Source: Pedobacter cryoconitis
Lineage (GTDB): Bacteria; Bacteroidota; Bacteroidia; Sphingobacteriales; Sphingobacteriaceae
DNA length: 64,000 bases
Direction: 5' to 3'
Assembly (NCBI RefSeq): GCF_014200605.1
Contig: NZ_JACHCE010000007.1
Span: 62,001-126,000 of the forward strand
Shown: one piece after another, positions 44,434 to 53,178 of the stretch
How positions within the stretch are numbered: position 1 is the first letter of the stretch
How the letters are laid out: every line of letters starts with the position of its first letter
The notes under the pieces: generated by a model
Told to the model about the DNA's origin: nothing
Seen by the model: only the letters and a program-made list of their open reading frames with translations
The model's database searches: none
Program-made: the position numbers and the translations under genes

Positions 44434-44826
44434 ATGCCTTATTTATATCTAGCGGAAAGCTATAATGAAATTGAATTATTAACTAAACTGGTTAGTAAAA
44501 TAGAAAATATCGAAAGACCATTGAAAGAACTCGATAATGAAAGCTATATAAAGACTGAAATGCAGCGGATCAGGTTTTCAGCATGCAGGGATATCCTGAT
44601 TTTTGGCAGTTATTCTAATCTATATCTTAATTTTCATCTTTGCCAGGTTTATCATTTACAAATCCGGATAATCGATATACTGAAATCTCTGGGAGACAGA
44701 TTATATCTCTGTGAGCGGGAAATATATGTTTATAAACACTGTAAAGTATTACACCTGGAAATGGGAGGTCTGGCTGTATTTTATGAGAGGCTAGGGGAAA
44801 TGAAAATGGGATTTAAAAGCAGGTAA
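44434..44826 (+). CDS. Hypothetical protein downstream of the sigma paralog
   Basis: A 130-residue, mostly helical cytoplasmic protein. I do not recognise a family. LLTKLVSKIENIERPLKELD and YHLQIRIIDILKSLGDRLYL are amphipathic helix-like stretches, and Cys residues at about 50, 77, 100 and 109 are unremarkable. It lies 49 nt after the sigma gene on the same strand and shares the terminator-like hairpin at its end, so a link to sigma factor control is possible but unproven. Confidence 0.6.
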   Translation: MPYLYLAESYNEIELLTKLVSKIENIERPLKELDNESYIKTEMQRIRFSACRDILIFGSYSNLYLNFHLCQVYHLQIRIIDILKSLGDRLYLCEREIYVYKHCKVLHLEMGGLAVFYERLGEMKMGFKSR

Positions 44827-44857
44827 ATTAGTTTTTTCCTGATCTACCTGCTTATTT
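44818..44857 (+). terminator. Weak terminator after the hypothetical gene
   Basis: An 8-bp stem (44818-44825 with 44845-44852), with a 19-nt loop containing T6, followed by TATTTTA. The stop codon lies at the end of the left arm. Confidence 0.4.
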
Positions 44858-44889
44858 TATGGACAAATAATAACCTGGTATTATATCCA

Positions 44890-45210
44890 CTAGACAAAAG
44901 CTGGAACAGGTGAATTAGGGTCATTACCCTGAATCTGATTTCTTCTTATTTCAGCAGGGTCTGTTGGTTTCATTGGATAAGTGTCCTTAATACTTTTTAC
45001 TGCATCATACATTAAAAAGCCACCTAAAAATGCTTCTTGTATGCCAATTATCGGGTGTTTATATAAACATTTGATGCCTCTCTGAAAAATATAAGCCCCT
45101 GCTATGATAGATACCAGTCGTTTTGCAGTACTTAGATTTTCGGCATTATTGGTATGTAAAATCTTCTTAGCAGCCAGTATAGTTAGATTATGAGTGATTT
45201 TGTTTAACAT
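44890..45210 (-). CDS. Small membrane protein, DUF2892-like
   Basis: A 106-residue protein. NLSTAKRLVSIIAGAYIFQRG, KCLYKHPIIGIQEAFLGGFLMYDAV give one or two short membrane segments around a basic loop, a pattern like the DUF2892 (YgaP) family of small inner-membrane proteins. The C-terminal tail (PMKPTDPAEIRRNQIQGNDP) is polar. Function not known. It is divergent from the mechanosensitive channel gene. Confidence 0.65.
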   Translation of the reverse strand: MLNKITHNLTILAAKKILHTNNAENLSTAKRLVSIIAGAYIFQRGIKCLYKHPIIGIQEAFLGGFLMYDAVKSIKDTYPMKPTDPAEIRRNQIQGNDPNSPVPAFV

Positions 45211-45373
45211 ATTTTTCTCTTTATTTCTATGAATTTAACATCTGTGCCACCTTTTTGTTTTGCAATTACTGAAAATTATGTTTTTTACAATTCTGGAAAA
45301 TTTTAAACTTTTTCATAGAGACGACGTTATTATTTATTCAGTTAATGATTGTTTTTTCAATTAGAATTAAATT

Positions 45374-46186
45374 ATGAAGCCAGTTAATCAAGACCATACA
45401 GCTCAGTTTTACGATAAAGCCTTTACCTGGATTATTGAAAAGGGACCCAATATTCTGATTGGAATATTGGCTTTAGCAATTGGGTTATGGTTAATTAAAG
45501 TCTTCTCCAGGTGGATTAAAAACAGACTTTACAAGAAGGATGTTGATCCTTCGGTAAAGCCATTTTTTATAAGTCTTTCTGTAGCTGTACTCCGTATTTT
45601 GCTTGTATTCACTGTGATGCAGTTTATCGGTATACAAATGACTGTATTTGCAGCATTAATTGGAGCTTTGGGGGTAGCAGCTGGATTAGCCTTGTCAGGT
45701 ACTTTACAGAATTTTGCAAGTGGAGTACTTATTCTGATGCTTAAGCCATTCAGGGTTGGTGACAATATTATTGCCCAGGGACAAGAGGGAACAGTAACAG
45801 ATATTGAGATCTTTTATACTACAGTAACAACTTTTGATAATAGAACCGTGGTGGTACCTAATGGGAAACTATCCAATGAAGTTATCATTAATATCAGCAA
45901 AAAGGGGAGCCGCAGATTGGATATTGAATTGAAATTCAGTTATGGCATAGATTACGATCAATTATTGAAACTCACAAATGAGACCATAAATAACTCATTA
46001 AATATCTTAAAAGACAAAGAATATCGGATAGGTATTTCCGTACTGGAAGAAAGTGGTTATAAGGTGATGATCAGTGTCTGGTTAAACTCTCATGGTTTTA
46101 ACGATGCAAAGCTGATCTTTCAGGAAAGATTACTCCGTGCATATAAAGATGGGGGCATTCCTCTTCCTGGAATTACCCCCAAATAG
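45374..46186 (+). CDS. mscS: Small-conductance mechanosensitive channel
   Basis: A 270-residue MscS channel that opens on membrane tension to release solutes in osmotic downshock. Three membrane helices (GPNILIGILALAIGLWLIKV, FFISLSVAVLRILLVFTV, then TVFAALIGALGVAAGLALSG) are followed by the Gly/Ala-rich pore helix (GALGVAAGLALSGTLQNFASG), then the beta domain with PFRVGDNI, EGTVTDIEIFYTT and VVVPNGKLSNEV, and a C-terminal alpha/beta domain. Length is standard for the short form. The gene's 3' end abuts the convergent MFS gene. Confidence 0.93.
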   Translation: MKPVNQDHTAQFYDKAFTWIIEKGPNILIGILALAIGLWLIKVFSRWIKNRLYKKDVDPSVKPFFISLSVAVLRILLVFTVMQFIGIQMTVFAALIGALGVAAGLALSGTLQNFASGVLILMLKPFRVGDNIIAQGQEGTVTDIEIFYTTVTTFDNRTVVVPNGKLSNEVIINISKKGSRRLDIELKFSYGIDYDQLLKLTNETINNSLNILKDKEYRIGISVLEESGYKVMISVWLNSHGFNDAKLIFQERLLRAYKDGGIPLPGITPK

Positions 46187-47416
46187 TTAGTGAAGAGATA
46201 TTCCTGGATTATCTTTATCCAATTCTACTTTGTGTTTGATATTCTTTCTTCCAAAATAAAGGATGGCTAAGGCAAGGATTGAAGTTGCTGCCATAATGGA
46301 AACCATTGGTGTTGAAGTATGTGTATCAAATAGACTTACAACTACAGAGGCGAGTGTGCCCAGGCCCATTTGTATAGCACCCATTAATGCAGATGCGCTG
46401 CCCGCATTTTTAGTAAAGGGTGCCAATGTCAATGCGGATGCATTTGGACTTGCAAAACCAAGGCAGCTCAGGAAGATAAATAATAATATAATAGTTTCAA
46501 CAATGCCAAACCAGCCGTTCATACTTCCTATTAAAAATACGACACCGGTAATTGCCTGGCAAATCAAAGCACCAAAGATCAGTTGCTCACTGCTATACTT
46601 TCTAAGCATGAGTGTATTCACCTGACTGGCACCAATTAAACCTATGGACAAGAATGCGAATATCCATCCGTATGTTTTTTCGCTTACTGCAAATATCTTC
46701 ATAAACAATAAAGGAGATCCTGAGATATAAGCAAAGAGGCCCCCGAATGCTACTGCACCGGTAAAAGCATAGGTATAAAACTGAGGTTCCCTTAAAACTG
46801 TGATAAAGCCCATAATAATAGGTTTCGGCTTTAAAGAAATTGTCGTGTCAGGTTTATAGGAGCCAGGTAATGCAAAAATACTTGCCAGTAAATTTAATAA
46901 ACCAAGGAGCATTAAGACTAAAAATACAGCATGCCATCCATAGGTTGAAGTAACATATCCGCCAATGGTTGGCGCAATCATTGGGGAGACACCTACTACA
47001 AGCCATAATAACGCAAATACTTTGGCATTTTCATTTACTGGAAATAAATCCCTTACCATAGCAATAGAAGCCACTGCTGCTGCGCAGCTACCCAATGCCT
47101 GTATACACCTGAGTACAATCAATGCATCGATGCTTTTTGCATAGGCACAGCCTAAAGAGGCAAGAATATAAATAACCAAGCCAATATATAGTGGCTTTTT
47201 TCTTCCAAAACGGTCTAATAATGGGCCGTATAGTAGTTGTCCTAAAGAAATACCTATAAAGAAACCAGACAAAGAAAGCGATACACTCGCTATTGAGGTG
47301 TTTAAATCTTTAGCAATTGCAGGAAAACCCGGCAAATACATGTCGATAGAAAATGGACCCAATGCAGTAAGCGAACCTAACAGGAGAATAAGGAAGAAAT
47401 GCTTTTTTTTAGTCAT
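46187..47416 (-). CDS. Bcr/CflA-type MFS drug exporter
   Basis: A 409-residue 12-helix transporter of the DHA1 group. GPFSIDMYLPGFPAIAKDL, GQLLYGPLLDRFGRKKPL (motif A), VLRCIQALGSCAAAVASIA (motif B-like) and VVGVSPMIAPTIGGYV (motif C) are characteristic of Bcr/CflA, proton-driven exporters of bicyclomycin, chloramphenicol or other small molecules. Substrate is not predictable. It ends the five-gene operon that starts at ribD, and starts 7 nt after the phosphorylase gene ends. Confidence 0.92.
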   Translation of the reverse strand: MTKKKHFFLILLLGSLTALGPFSIDMYLPGFPAIAKDLNTSIASVSLSLSGFFIGISLGQLLYGPLLDRFGRKKPLYIGLVIYILASLGCAYAKSIDALIVLRCIQALGSCAAAVASIAMVRDLFPVNENAKVFALLWLVVGVSPMIAPTIGGYVTSTYGWHAVFLVLMLLGLLNLLASIFALPGSYKPDTTISLKPKPIIMGFITVLREPQFYTYAFTGAVAFGGLFAYISGSPLLFMKIFAVSEKTYGWIFAFLSIGLIGASQVNTLMLRKYSSEQLIFGALICQAITGVVFLIGSMNGWFGIVETIILLFIFLSCLGFASPNASALTLAPFTKNAGSASALMGAIQMGLGTLASVVVSLFDTHTSTPMVSIMAATSILALAILYFGRKNIKHKVELDKDNPGISLH

Positions 47417-47423
47417 CTATCCA

Positions 47424-48302
47424 CTATGAATTAGTTGTTGTAATTCTTTCTAAAACAAGCTTAATAGCTTTATCTACAACTGCATTTGGATCTTTACTAA
47501 ACTGATAGTTTACTCTGCTTGCTAAGATAGCATTTACTGAAAGAGCTTTGTGTCCAAGAACTTTAGCTAAGGCATAAATTCCGGCAGTTTCCATTTCAAG
47601 GTTTGTAATTCTATAATTTTCATAGCTGAAGGTATTCAGTTTCTGAATAAAATCTGGCACTGCATTTTTAGCTCTTACCTGACGGCCTTGTGGTGCATAA
47701 AATCCCGGAGCGGTTACAGTAATTCCCTGTTCCATTCCTTTGCCTATCGTATTCAATAATATCGGATCTGCTGAAGTCAGATAAGGATTAACAGCATGGA
47801 GATCCTGAAAATGGGTCTTGATATGATCGAAAAGCCCCTTTTCTGTATTTGGTACCTCATGCACATAATAATGCATTAAAGCATCAAGTCCCAGACCGAA
47901 AGTAGAGGCAAGGATTGTTCCCATCGGTAAATCAGGTTGTACAGCACCTGAAGTGCCCACTCTGATAATATCTAATGATGTCAGTTGTTCTTTTACTTCA
48001 CGGGTCTTAAAATCTACATTGACAAGCGCATCCAGTTCGTTAAATACGATATCTATATTGTCTGTGCCAATACCTGTGGAAATTACAGTAATACGTTTTG
48101 TACCTATATACCCAGTATGAGTTAAAAATTCTCTTTTTCCTTTTTTAAGCTCGATGCGATCAAAGTGTTTAGTTATTTCTGAAATCCTGTCAGGATCGCC
48201 TACAGTAATTACTGTGTCTGCGACATCTTCAGGAAGTAAATTTAAATGGTAAATACTTCCATCTGGATTGATGACCAAGTCTGCTTCTGATAATTTTTGC
48301 AT
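47424..48302 (-). CDS. Nucleoside phosphorylase (uridine phosphorylase-like)
   Basis: A 292-residue enzyme of the NP-I family that cleaves ribonucleosides with phosphate. TVGDPDRISEI near the N-terminus is the phosphate loop, with SGTGIG-type STGIGTDNIDIVFNEL and RVGTSGAV following, and the nucleoside-binding NLEMETAGIYALA near residue 235. The closest pattern is uridine phosphorylase, but length exceeds the usual 250-260, so the base specificity is uncertain. It sits in a run of cotranscribed genes: gap 34 nt after YigZ and 7 nt before the exporter. Confidence 0.88.
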   Translation of the reverse strand: MQKLSEADLVINPDGSIYHLNLLPEDVADTVITVGDPDRISEITKHFDRIELKKGKREFLTHTGYIGTKRITVISTGIGTDNIDIVFNELDALVNVDFKTREVKEQLTSLDIIRVGTSGAVQPDLPMGTILASTFGLGLDALMHYYVHEVPNTEKGLFDHIKTHFQDLHAVNPYLTSADPILLNTIGKGMEQGITVTAPGFYAPQGRQVRAKNAVPDFIQKLNTFSYENYRITNLEMETAGIYALAKVLGHKALSVNAILASRVNYQFSKDPNAVVDKAIKLVLERITTTNS

Positions 48303-48336
48303 GGTAATTGGATTAATAATATTCTAAATTAAGGTT

Positions 48337-48951
48337 TTAAACTGTGCCAAGGTATTTTATTTCAACCCCTGACTGTTTTTCAATTCTTTGTAAAACTCTG
48401 TTCAACTGAGCTTTTCTCACTTCAAATCTGATTTTACATTCGTTGTCAAACTGCTGATCAAGAACCGTAAGCTGCTCTTCTTTAATCAGACGCATTACAT
48501 CGTTCATGACCAGATAATCAAATTTGATTTCATAAATGTCGTTCACTGTTTTACCGACTATTTCTGCTAATGTAATTGCTTCAGCAGCAGCTGACTTGTA
48601 AGCGTTAATTAAACCAGGGACACCCAGTAATGTTCCCCCAAAATAGCGAACGACTACAATGAGTATATTAGTCAGACCTGCTGATAATAATGCATTTAAT
48701 ATAGGTCTGCCTGCCGTTCCGGATGGTTCTCCATCGTCATTTACACGGTAAACACTTTTGTCTGGTGTTAAACGGTAAGCATAACAAAAATGGTTAGCTT
48801 TTGTATGTTCAGCCCTAAGCTTTACCAGATGGGCTTTGACATCACTTTCTGAAAGTAATGGATAGGCAAAAGCTATAAATTTACTCCCTTTGTCTTTAAA
48901 GGTACCTTCCGCAGGATGATCTATCGTTTTGTAGGTGTCATCAAACAGCAT
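48337..48951 (-). CDS. YigZ/IMPACT family protein
   Basis: A 204-residue protein of the UPF0029/IMPACT family. KGSKFIAFAYPLLSE, ANHFCYAYRL, VNDDGEPSGTAGRPIL and VRYFGGTLLGVPGLINAYK are the family's conserved blocks, followed by a C-terminal DUF1949-like domain. Eukaryotic IMPACT regulates Gcn2, and bacterial YigZ has no settled role, possibly in translation. The start overlaps the upstream EamA gene by 11 nt, so translation is coupled. Confidence 0.92.
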   Translation of the reverse strand: MLFDDTYKTIDHPAEGTFKDKGSKFIAFAYPLLSESDVKAHLVKLRAEHTKANHFCYAYRLTPDKSVYRVNDDGEPSGTAGRPILNALLSAGLTNILIVVVRYFGGTLLGVPGLINAYKSAAAEAITLAEIVGKTVNDIYEIKFDYLVMNDVMRLIKEEQLTVLDQQFDNECKIRFEVRKAQLNRVLQRIEKQSGVEIKYLGTV

Positions 48952-49804
48952 ATTTTTGTGATAATGTAATCAGGATAATGGCTATCAATGCCATTGCAAT
49001 ACCTATATAATTCAATTTACTTACTTTTTCTTTAAACAGGATGATCCCAATGATGCTTCCCAAAATAATTACCCCCATATTCATTGCCGCAAATACTGTA
49101 GAAGGGTTGGAGGCCATCGCCCTGTGTGCTTTCATATAAAACAGGATATTACCAAAATTGAAACAACCCAGCACTACACCACAAAAGAAATTGATCAATT
49201 CAACTTTTTTCTTTCTGATCAGCACGGTGTATCCCAGAATAAGCGCTGCAATTATAAAGGAAATACAAAAGATCACCATTAATGCACTGGTATAAGGAAT
49301 AGATTTGTCCAGCGCAAGTTTTTTAAACATGACATCGATCAGCCCAAAACCAATAAATACTAAAATGGGGTATATATAAGATCCGGTATCTGTCTTAACT
49401 GTTGATTTGCGGGAAAGCGTTAAAACTATAGCTACTAATCCGACTATTAACCCTGCAATCTTCAGGCTGCTAAAGTTTTCTCCAAAAAGATATAAGGAAG
49501 CGAGGATAGGAATAAATAAGGATAAACGTTGGGCAATATCTGATTTGACTATTCCAATATTTCTAACAGATGCTCCAAGAATTAGAAATAATATGGGTAA
49601 CAATACACCAATAGCAATAGATAATGTAGAAGGCACGCCCATAATTTCTTTCAGATCTGGTCTGAAGAAAATATAGCTTAATATAATAGCTGTCATATAA
49701 TTCCACATCACCGCCTGCAGTATATGAATCTTGTAACGTTTCGCTAGTTTTAGAAGAACTGCTACCGTTACGCTGCAGCTGATGCTGAGTAATATATATA
49801 TCAT
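48941..49804 (-). CDS. EamA-like drug/metabolite transporter
   Basis: A 287-residue inner-membrane protein with about ten hydrophobic helices and the two-fold EamA repeat: the first half ends with SLYLFGENFSSLKIAGLIVG and the second with GSIIGIILFKEKVSKLNYIGI, the conserved E/K-rich loop of each repeat. Substrate unknown. The 4-nt overlap with ribD (ATGA) and the 11-nt overlap with yigZ place it firmly in the operon; a link to riboflavin is possible but only by position. Confidence 0.88.
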   Translation of the reverse strand: MIYILLSISCSVTVAVLLKLAKRYKIHILQAVMWNYMTAIILSYIFFRPDLKEIMGVPSTLSIAIGVLLPILFLILGASVRNIGIVKSDIAQRLSLFIPILASLYLFGENFSSLKIAGLIVGLVAIVLTLSRKSTVKTDTGSYIYPILVFIGFGLIDVMFKKLALDKSIPYTSALMVIFCISFIIAALILGYTVLIRKKKVELINFFCGVVLGCFNFGNILFYMKAHRAMASNPSTVFAAMNMGVIILGSIIGIILFKEKVSKLNYIGIAMALIAIILITLSQKYAV

Positions 49805-50856
49805 TGGTTATTGTAATTTTCGTATATAGTTAATTGATCCTGATCTATTTGTGTCATTGATGTGATTTTTCCATTGATCTGTGGAGAGTGTATACCAGTA
49901 TCCCAGCTTGCAGCTGAGTTAAATACTCTGGCTTCATCCCATAATCCTGATGAAATAAATTGATTAAGAATATTTGCACCACCTTCAATGATAATAGATT
50001 GTACATCCATGAGATATAACTGATAAGCAATTTTTTGTGGAAGGTAGTATTGCATGTCTTCCATTTCTATAAAATGGATGTTACCTTCAACGTTCGTTTT
50101 CTGTTCGTTAAAAATAATGGTCTTAGCATCCATATTATATAGGTGACTGGTTACCGGAATTTCCAGTTTGCGGTCAATAGCTATTCTTATCGGATTTTTA
50201 CCAGCCCAGTCTCTGGCGCTAAGGGCCGGGTTATCTGCAATGGCGGTTTGTTTACCTACCAATATGGCATCTTCTTCTGTTCTCCATTTATGGACTAGTT
50301 TTTTTGCCAGCGGGCCACTTATCCATTCCTGTACAGAATTTTTAGGGGCAAAGAAGCCATTAGCTGTTCTGGCCCATTTAAGGATGATATAAGGACGCTG
50401 CTTCGCAATTCTGGTAAAAAACCGACGGTTCACAAAGAAACATTCTTTTTCTAAAACACCGGAAACTACTTCTATACCCGCATTTTTTAACTTCTCAATT
50501 CCTTTGCCATTCACATCAGGGAAAGGATCGCGGTTACCAATCACCACTTTTTTAACCTGATGGCGGATAAGTAAATCAGCACAGGGAGGTGTTTTTCCAA
50601 AATGTGCACAAGGCTCGAGACTCACATAGGCGACCGCATCTTTTAACAATTCAGCTGCACTTTCTCCATATTTATCTATAACAGAATGGATAGCATTCAC
50701 CTCTGCGTGAGCCTGACCATATTTCTGGTGAAAACCTTCACCTATAATCTTTCCTCCGCTGACAATTACACAGCCAACCAAAGGGTTTGGGCTGACCTGA
50801 CCATTACCCATTTCTGCCAGCTCCAGACAGCGTTTCATGTACAATTCATCGCTCAT
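49801..50856 (-). CDS. ribD: Bifunctional riboflavin deaminase/reductase
   Basis: A 351-residue enzyme for two steps of riboflavin synthesis. The N-terminal deaminase has the zinc ligands HAEVNAI and EPCAHFGKTPPC. The C-terminal reductase (from about residue 147) has ILKWARTANGFFAP, EDAILVGKQTAIADNP, IRIAIDRKLE and IIEGGANILNQF. The gene heads the leftward operon. The -7 box TATTTTTG (50862-50869) ends 5 nt before the ATG, so the message is probably leaderless and there is no room for an FMN riboswitch. Confidence 0.95.
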   Translation of the reverse strand: MSDELYMKRCLELAEMGNGQVSPNPLVGCVIVSGGKIIGEGFHQKYGQAHAEVNAIHSVIDKYGESAAELLKDAVAYVSLEPCAHFGKTPPCADLLIRHQVKKVVIGNRDPFPDVNGKGIEKLKNAGIEVVSGVLEKECFFVNRRFFTRIAKQRPYIILKWARTANGFFAPKNSVQEWISGPLAKKLVHKWRTEEDAILVGKQTAIADNPALSARDWAGKNPIRIAIDRKLEIPVTSHLYNMDAKTIIFNEQKTNVEGNIHFIEMEDMQYYLPQKIAYQLYLMDVQSIIIEGGANILNQFISSGLWDEARVFNSAASWDTGIHSPQINGKITSMTQIDQDQLTIYENYNNQ

Positions 50857-50861
50857 ATGGG

Positions 50862-50869
50862 CAAAAATA
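50862..50869 (-). promoter_or_regulatory. -7 element of ribD, 5 nt before the ATG
   Basis: TATTTTTG on the minus strand, an exact TAnnTTTG. Only 5 nt separate it from the start codon, so transcription is expected to begin at or beside the ATG. Confidence 0.65.
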
Positions 50870-50925
50870 GCTTCAATTTATGAGCTATTGAAATATTTCC
50901 ACCATAGAGATGTAACATTTATTAA

Positions 50926-50933
50926 TACTTTTG
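50926..50933 (+). promoter_or_regulatory. -7 element of prmC, 6 nt before the ATG
   Basis: TACTTTTG, an exact TAnnTTTG, ending 6 nt before the ATG at 50940. With the ribD box it forms a divergent promoter pair in an 83-nt gap. Confidence 0.65.
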
Positions 50934-50939
50934 CATTTA

Positions 50940-51782
50940 ATGAATTTTAAGCAATTAGAACAATACTTCATAAAGGAACTATTCGTGTGGTATGAGCAGG
51001 AGGAAGCAAAACAATTGTTTTATCTGGCAGCTGAAGATGTTTCAGGATATAACCGTACTCAATTACTGATGGATGCAATGACTATACCAGGTACAGAACA
51101 GTTTCTGGCTTATGAATATATTTTGCTTGAACTGAAAAAGGGCCGGCCAATGCAGCATATCCTTGCTGAAGCATGGTTCTATGGGTTGAAATTCAAAGTG
51201 AACGAATCTGTACTGATTCCAAGACCTGAAACCGAAGAGCTGATTGAATGGATTCTGGATACTGTGAAAGTACAGCCTGTTTCCAGTATATTGGATATTG
51301 GTACTGGCAGCGGATGTATCGCTATTGCTTTAAAGAAGAACCTGGAGCAAGTTGAAGTGAGTGCATTGGATGTATCTGCTGATGCATTAACTGTGGCCAG
51401 AGAAAACGCGGCTGCAAATAATACAGCTATCAATTTTATTCATTCAGATATCATAACTTACAGTAGTCCTGTGAAATATGATCTCATTGTTAGTAACCCA
51501 CCTTATATTACTCAAACTGAAAAGGAAGAGATGCACCATAATGTTTTAGCCTATGAACCACATCTCGCCTTATTTGTAAGTAATGAAAATCCTTTGTTAT
51601 TTTATAAAAGTATAGCAGATTTTGCACTGCTGAATTTGAAGCCAGGGGGCAGGCTATTTTTTGAAATCAATGAATATTTAGGTAAAGAAACGGTAGATAT
51701 GCTTTTAGATAAAGGCTTATCCAATATCATATTGAAGACTGATATGCAAGGGAAAGACAGAATGATATCCTGTAATTTGTAA
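50940..51782 (+). CDS. prmC: Release factor glutamine methyltransferase
   Basis: A 280-residue S-adenosylmethionine-dependent enzyme that methylates the GGQ Gln of release factors. The helical N-terminal domain is followed by ESVLIPRPETEELIEW, the AdoMet motif DIGTGSGCIAIAL, ALDVSADAL and the catalytic NPPY in VSNPPYITQTEKEEM. Length and order match PrmC. The ATG at 50940 is chosen over the TTG at 50931, which lies inside the promoter box. Confidence 0.95.
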   Translation: MNFKQLEQYFIKELFVWYEQEEAKQLFYLAAEDVSGYNRTQLLMDAMTIPGTEQFLAYEYILLELKKGRPMQHILAEAWFYGLKFKVNESVLIPRPETEELIEWILDTVKVQPVSSILDIGTGSGCIAIALKKNLEQVEVSALDVSADALTVARENAAANNTAINFIHSDIITYSSPVKYDLIVSNPPYITQTEKEEMHHNVLAYEPHLALFVSNENPLLFYKSIADFALLNLKPGGRLFFEINEYLGKETVDMLLDKGLSNIILKTDMQGKDRMISCNL

Positions 51783-51816
51783 TGATTCCGATAAAGGAAA
51801 AAACAGCTTTACGCGG

Positions 51817-52716
51817 TTAAGTTCTGGGGTGAAACTGAGTAATTACTCCTCTTAAATAATCCTTATCTAAATGCGTATATACTTCTGTGGTTGTAATACT
51901 CGAATGACCGAGCATTTCCTGTACAGCCCGAAGATCTGCACCTCCTTCAATTAAGTGAGTTGCAAAAGAGTGTCTGAAAGTATGCGGACTTATGTTTTTT
52001 TGCAGACCAATGGCAATAGCAAGTGTTTTAATCATAGTAAACACAGATATTCTTGATAATCGGGTACCTAATCTATTCAGGAAAATATAATCTTCATTAC
52101 CTTTTTTTATGACTAAATGTATTCTGACCTGGCTTAAATAGATGTCGATAAACTTTAGAGCCGTTTCTCCAATAGGTACAATTCTCTCTTTATTTCCTTT
52201 GCCGGTTACTTTAATGTACTCTTGTGTGGGATTTAAATCTGATATACGAAGTGTAATTAATTCTGTAACCCTCAGACCACAACCATACAATACTTCTAAA
52301 ATTGCTTTGTTTCTCATGCCTTCCGGCCTGGATGCGTCTACAGCATCAATTAATGCGTTGATCTCTGTAACGTTAAGTATATCAGGTAGTTTTCTGCTGA
52401 GTTTCGGAGAGTCAAGTTGTTGGGAAGGGTCTATAGTAATCAAGTCTTCCAACATCAGGTAATTGAAAAAAGATTTTAATCCTGAAATTACTCTTGCCTG
52501 TGTATTGGCCAGCATACCCAATTGACTGAGCCAGGTAATGAATTCATGTAAGTTGTTGTCTGTTATGTTTTTGATGTTTAATTCCTCACCTATAACTTCA
52601 TAATACTGGAACAATTTACTGACATCATTCAGGTAAGCATCAATAGAGTTCTCAGATAGTCCGCGTTCAAGTTTTAAGTAAGCTTTGAAAGCATTATGGT
52701 AAGGATAATTAATCAC
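51817..52716 (-). CDS. xerD: Tyrosine recombinase XerD
   Basis: A 299-residue recombinase that resolves chromosome dimers at dif with XerC and FtsK. The N-terminal SAM-like domain begins with FKAYLKLERGLSENSIDAYL. Catalytic residues are visible: Arg in YGCGLRVTEL, Lys in VTGKGNKER, His-x-x-Arg in SPHTFRHSFATHL, His in LGHSSITTTE, and the nucleophile Tyr in EVYTHLDK. Length is exactly that of XerD. It starts with GTG (52714-52716), and no in-frame ATG gives a full domain. No other mobile-element gene is nearby, so it is the chromosomal enzyme. Confidence 0.93.
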   Translation of the reverse strand: MINYPYHNAFKAYLKLERGLSENSIDAYLNDVSKLFQYYEVIGEELNIKNITDNNLHEFITWLSQLGMLANTQARVISGLKSFFNYLMLEDLITIDPSQQLDSPKLSRKLPDILNVTEINALIDAVDASRPEGMRNKAILEVLYGCGLRVTELITLRISDLNPTQEYIKVTGKGNKERIVPIGETALKFIDIYLSQVRIHLVIKKGNEDYIFLNRLGTRLSRISVFTMIKTLAIAIGLQKNISPHTFRHSFATHLIEGGADLRAVQEMLGHSSITTTEVYTHLDKDYLRGVITQFHPRT

Positions 52717-52745
52717 ACGAATTTTTATTTATTAGTTTTTAAGGC

Positions 52746-52753
52746 TAAGTTTG
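52746..52753 (+). promoter_or_regulatory. -7 element of aroQ, 5 nt before the ATG
   Basis: TAAGTTTG, an exact TAnnTTTG, ends 5 nt before the ATG at 52759. Confidence 0.6.
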
Positions 52754-52758
52754 AAAAG

Positions 52759-53178
52759 ATGAAGATACAGATTATTAACGGACCAAATTTAAATCTGCTG
52801 GGGATACGTGAACCAGGAGTATACGGAAGCAAAGGTTTTGAAGAATATTTTATAGAATTAAAAGAAAGGTTCAAAGACATAGAATTATCTTATTTCCAAA
52901 GTAATGTAGAAGGTGAGCTGATCAACAAATTACACGAAGTTGGTTTTTCATTTGACGGTATTATTTTAAACGGGGGGGGCTATACACATACTTCGGTGGC
53001 TATTGCTGATGCAATTTCAGGAATTAATACGCCGGTTGTAGAAGTTCATGTCTCCAATATCTACGCAAGAGAAGAATTTCGTCATGTTTCATTAACCGGA
53101 AAAAACTGCAAAGGTGTATTGACCGGTTTTGGATTAGACGGCTATCGCTTAGCTATTGAAAGTCTTTTAGCTGGCTAA
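52759..53178 (+). CDS. aroQ: Type II 3-dehydroquinate dehydratase
   Basis: A 139-residue enzyme of the shikimate pathway that converts 3-dehydroquinate to 3-dehydroshikimate; the active form is a dodecamer. IINGPNLNLLGIREPGVYG carries the flexible lid with the catalytic Tyr region, SNVEGELINKLHE the next motif, and NGGGYTHTSVAIADAI, EVHVSNIYAREEFRHVS the binding residues. The frame is open from 52696, but the ATG at 52759 gives the proper N-terminus. Its 3' end overlaps the convergent glycosyltransferase gene by 26 nt. Confidence 0.94.
   Translation: MKIQIINGPNLNLLGIREPGVYGSKGFEEYFIELKERFKDIELSYFQSNVEGELINKLHEVGFSFDGIILNGGGYTHTSVAIADAISGINTPVVEVHVSNIYAREEFRHVSLTGKNCKGVLTGFGLDGYRLAIESLLAG

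Noticed and set aside
51817..52716. Integrase of a mobile element
   Set aside because: Length and motifs are those of chromosomal XerD; there are no flanking repeats, excisionase or cargo genes.
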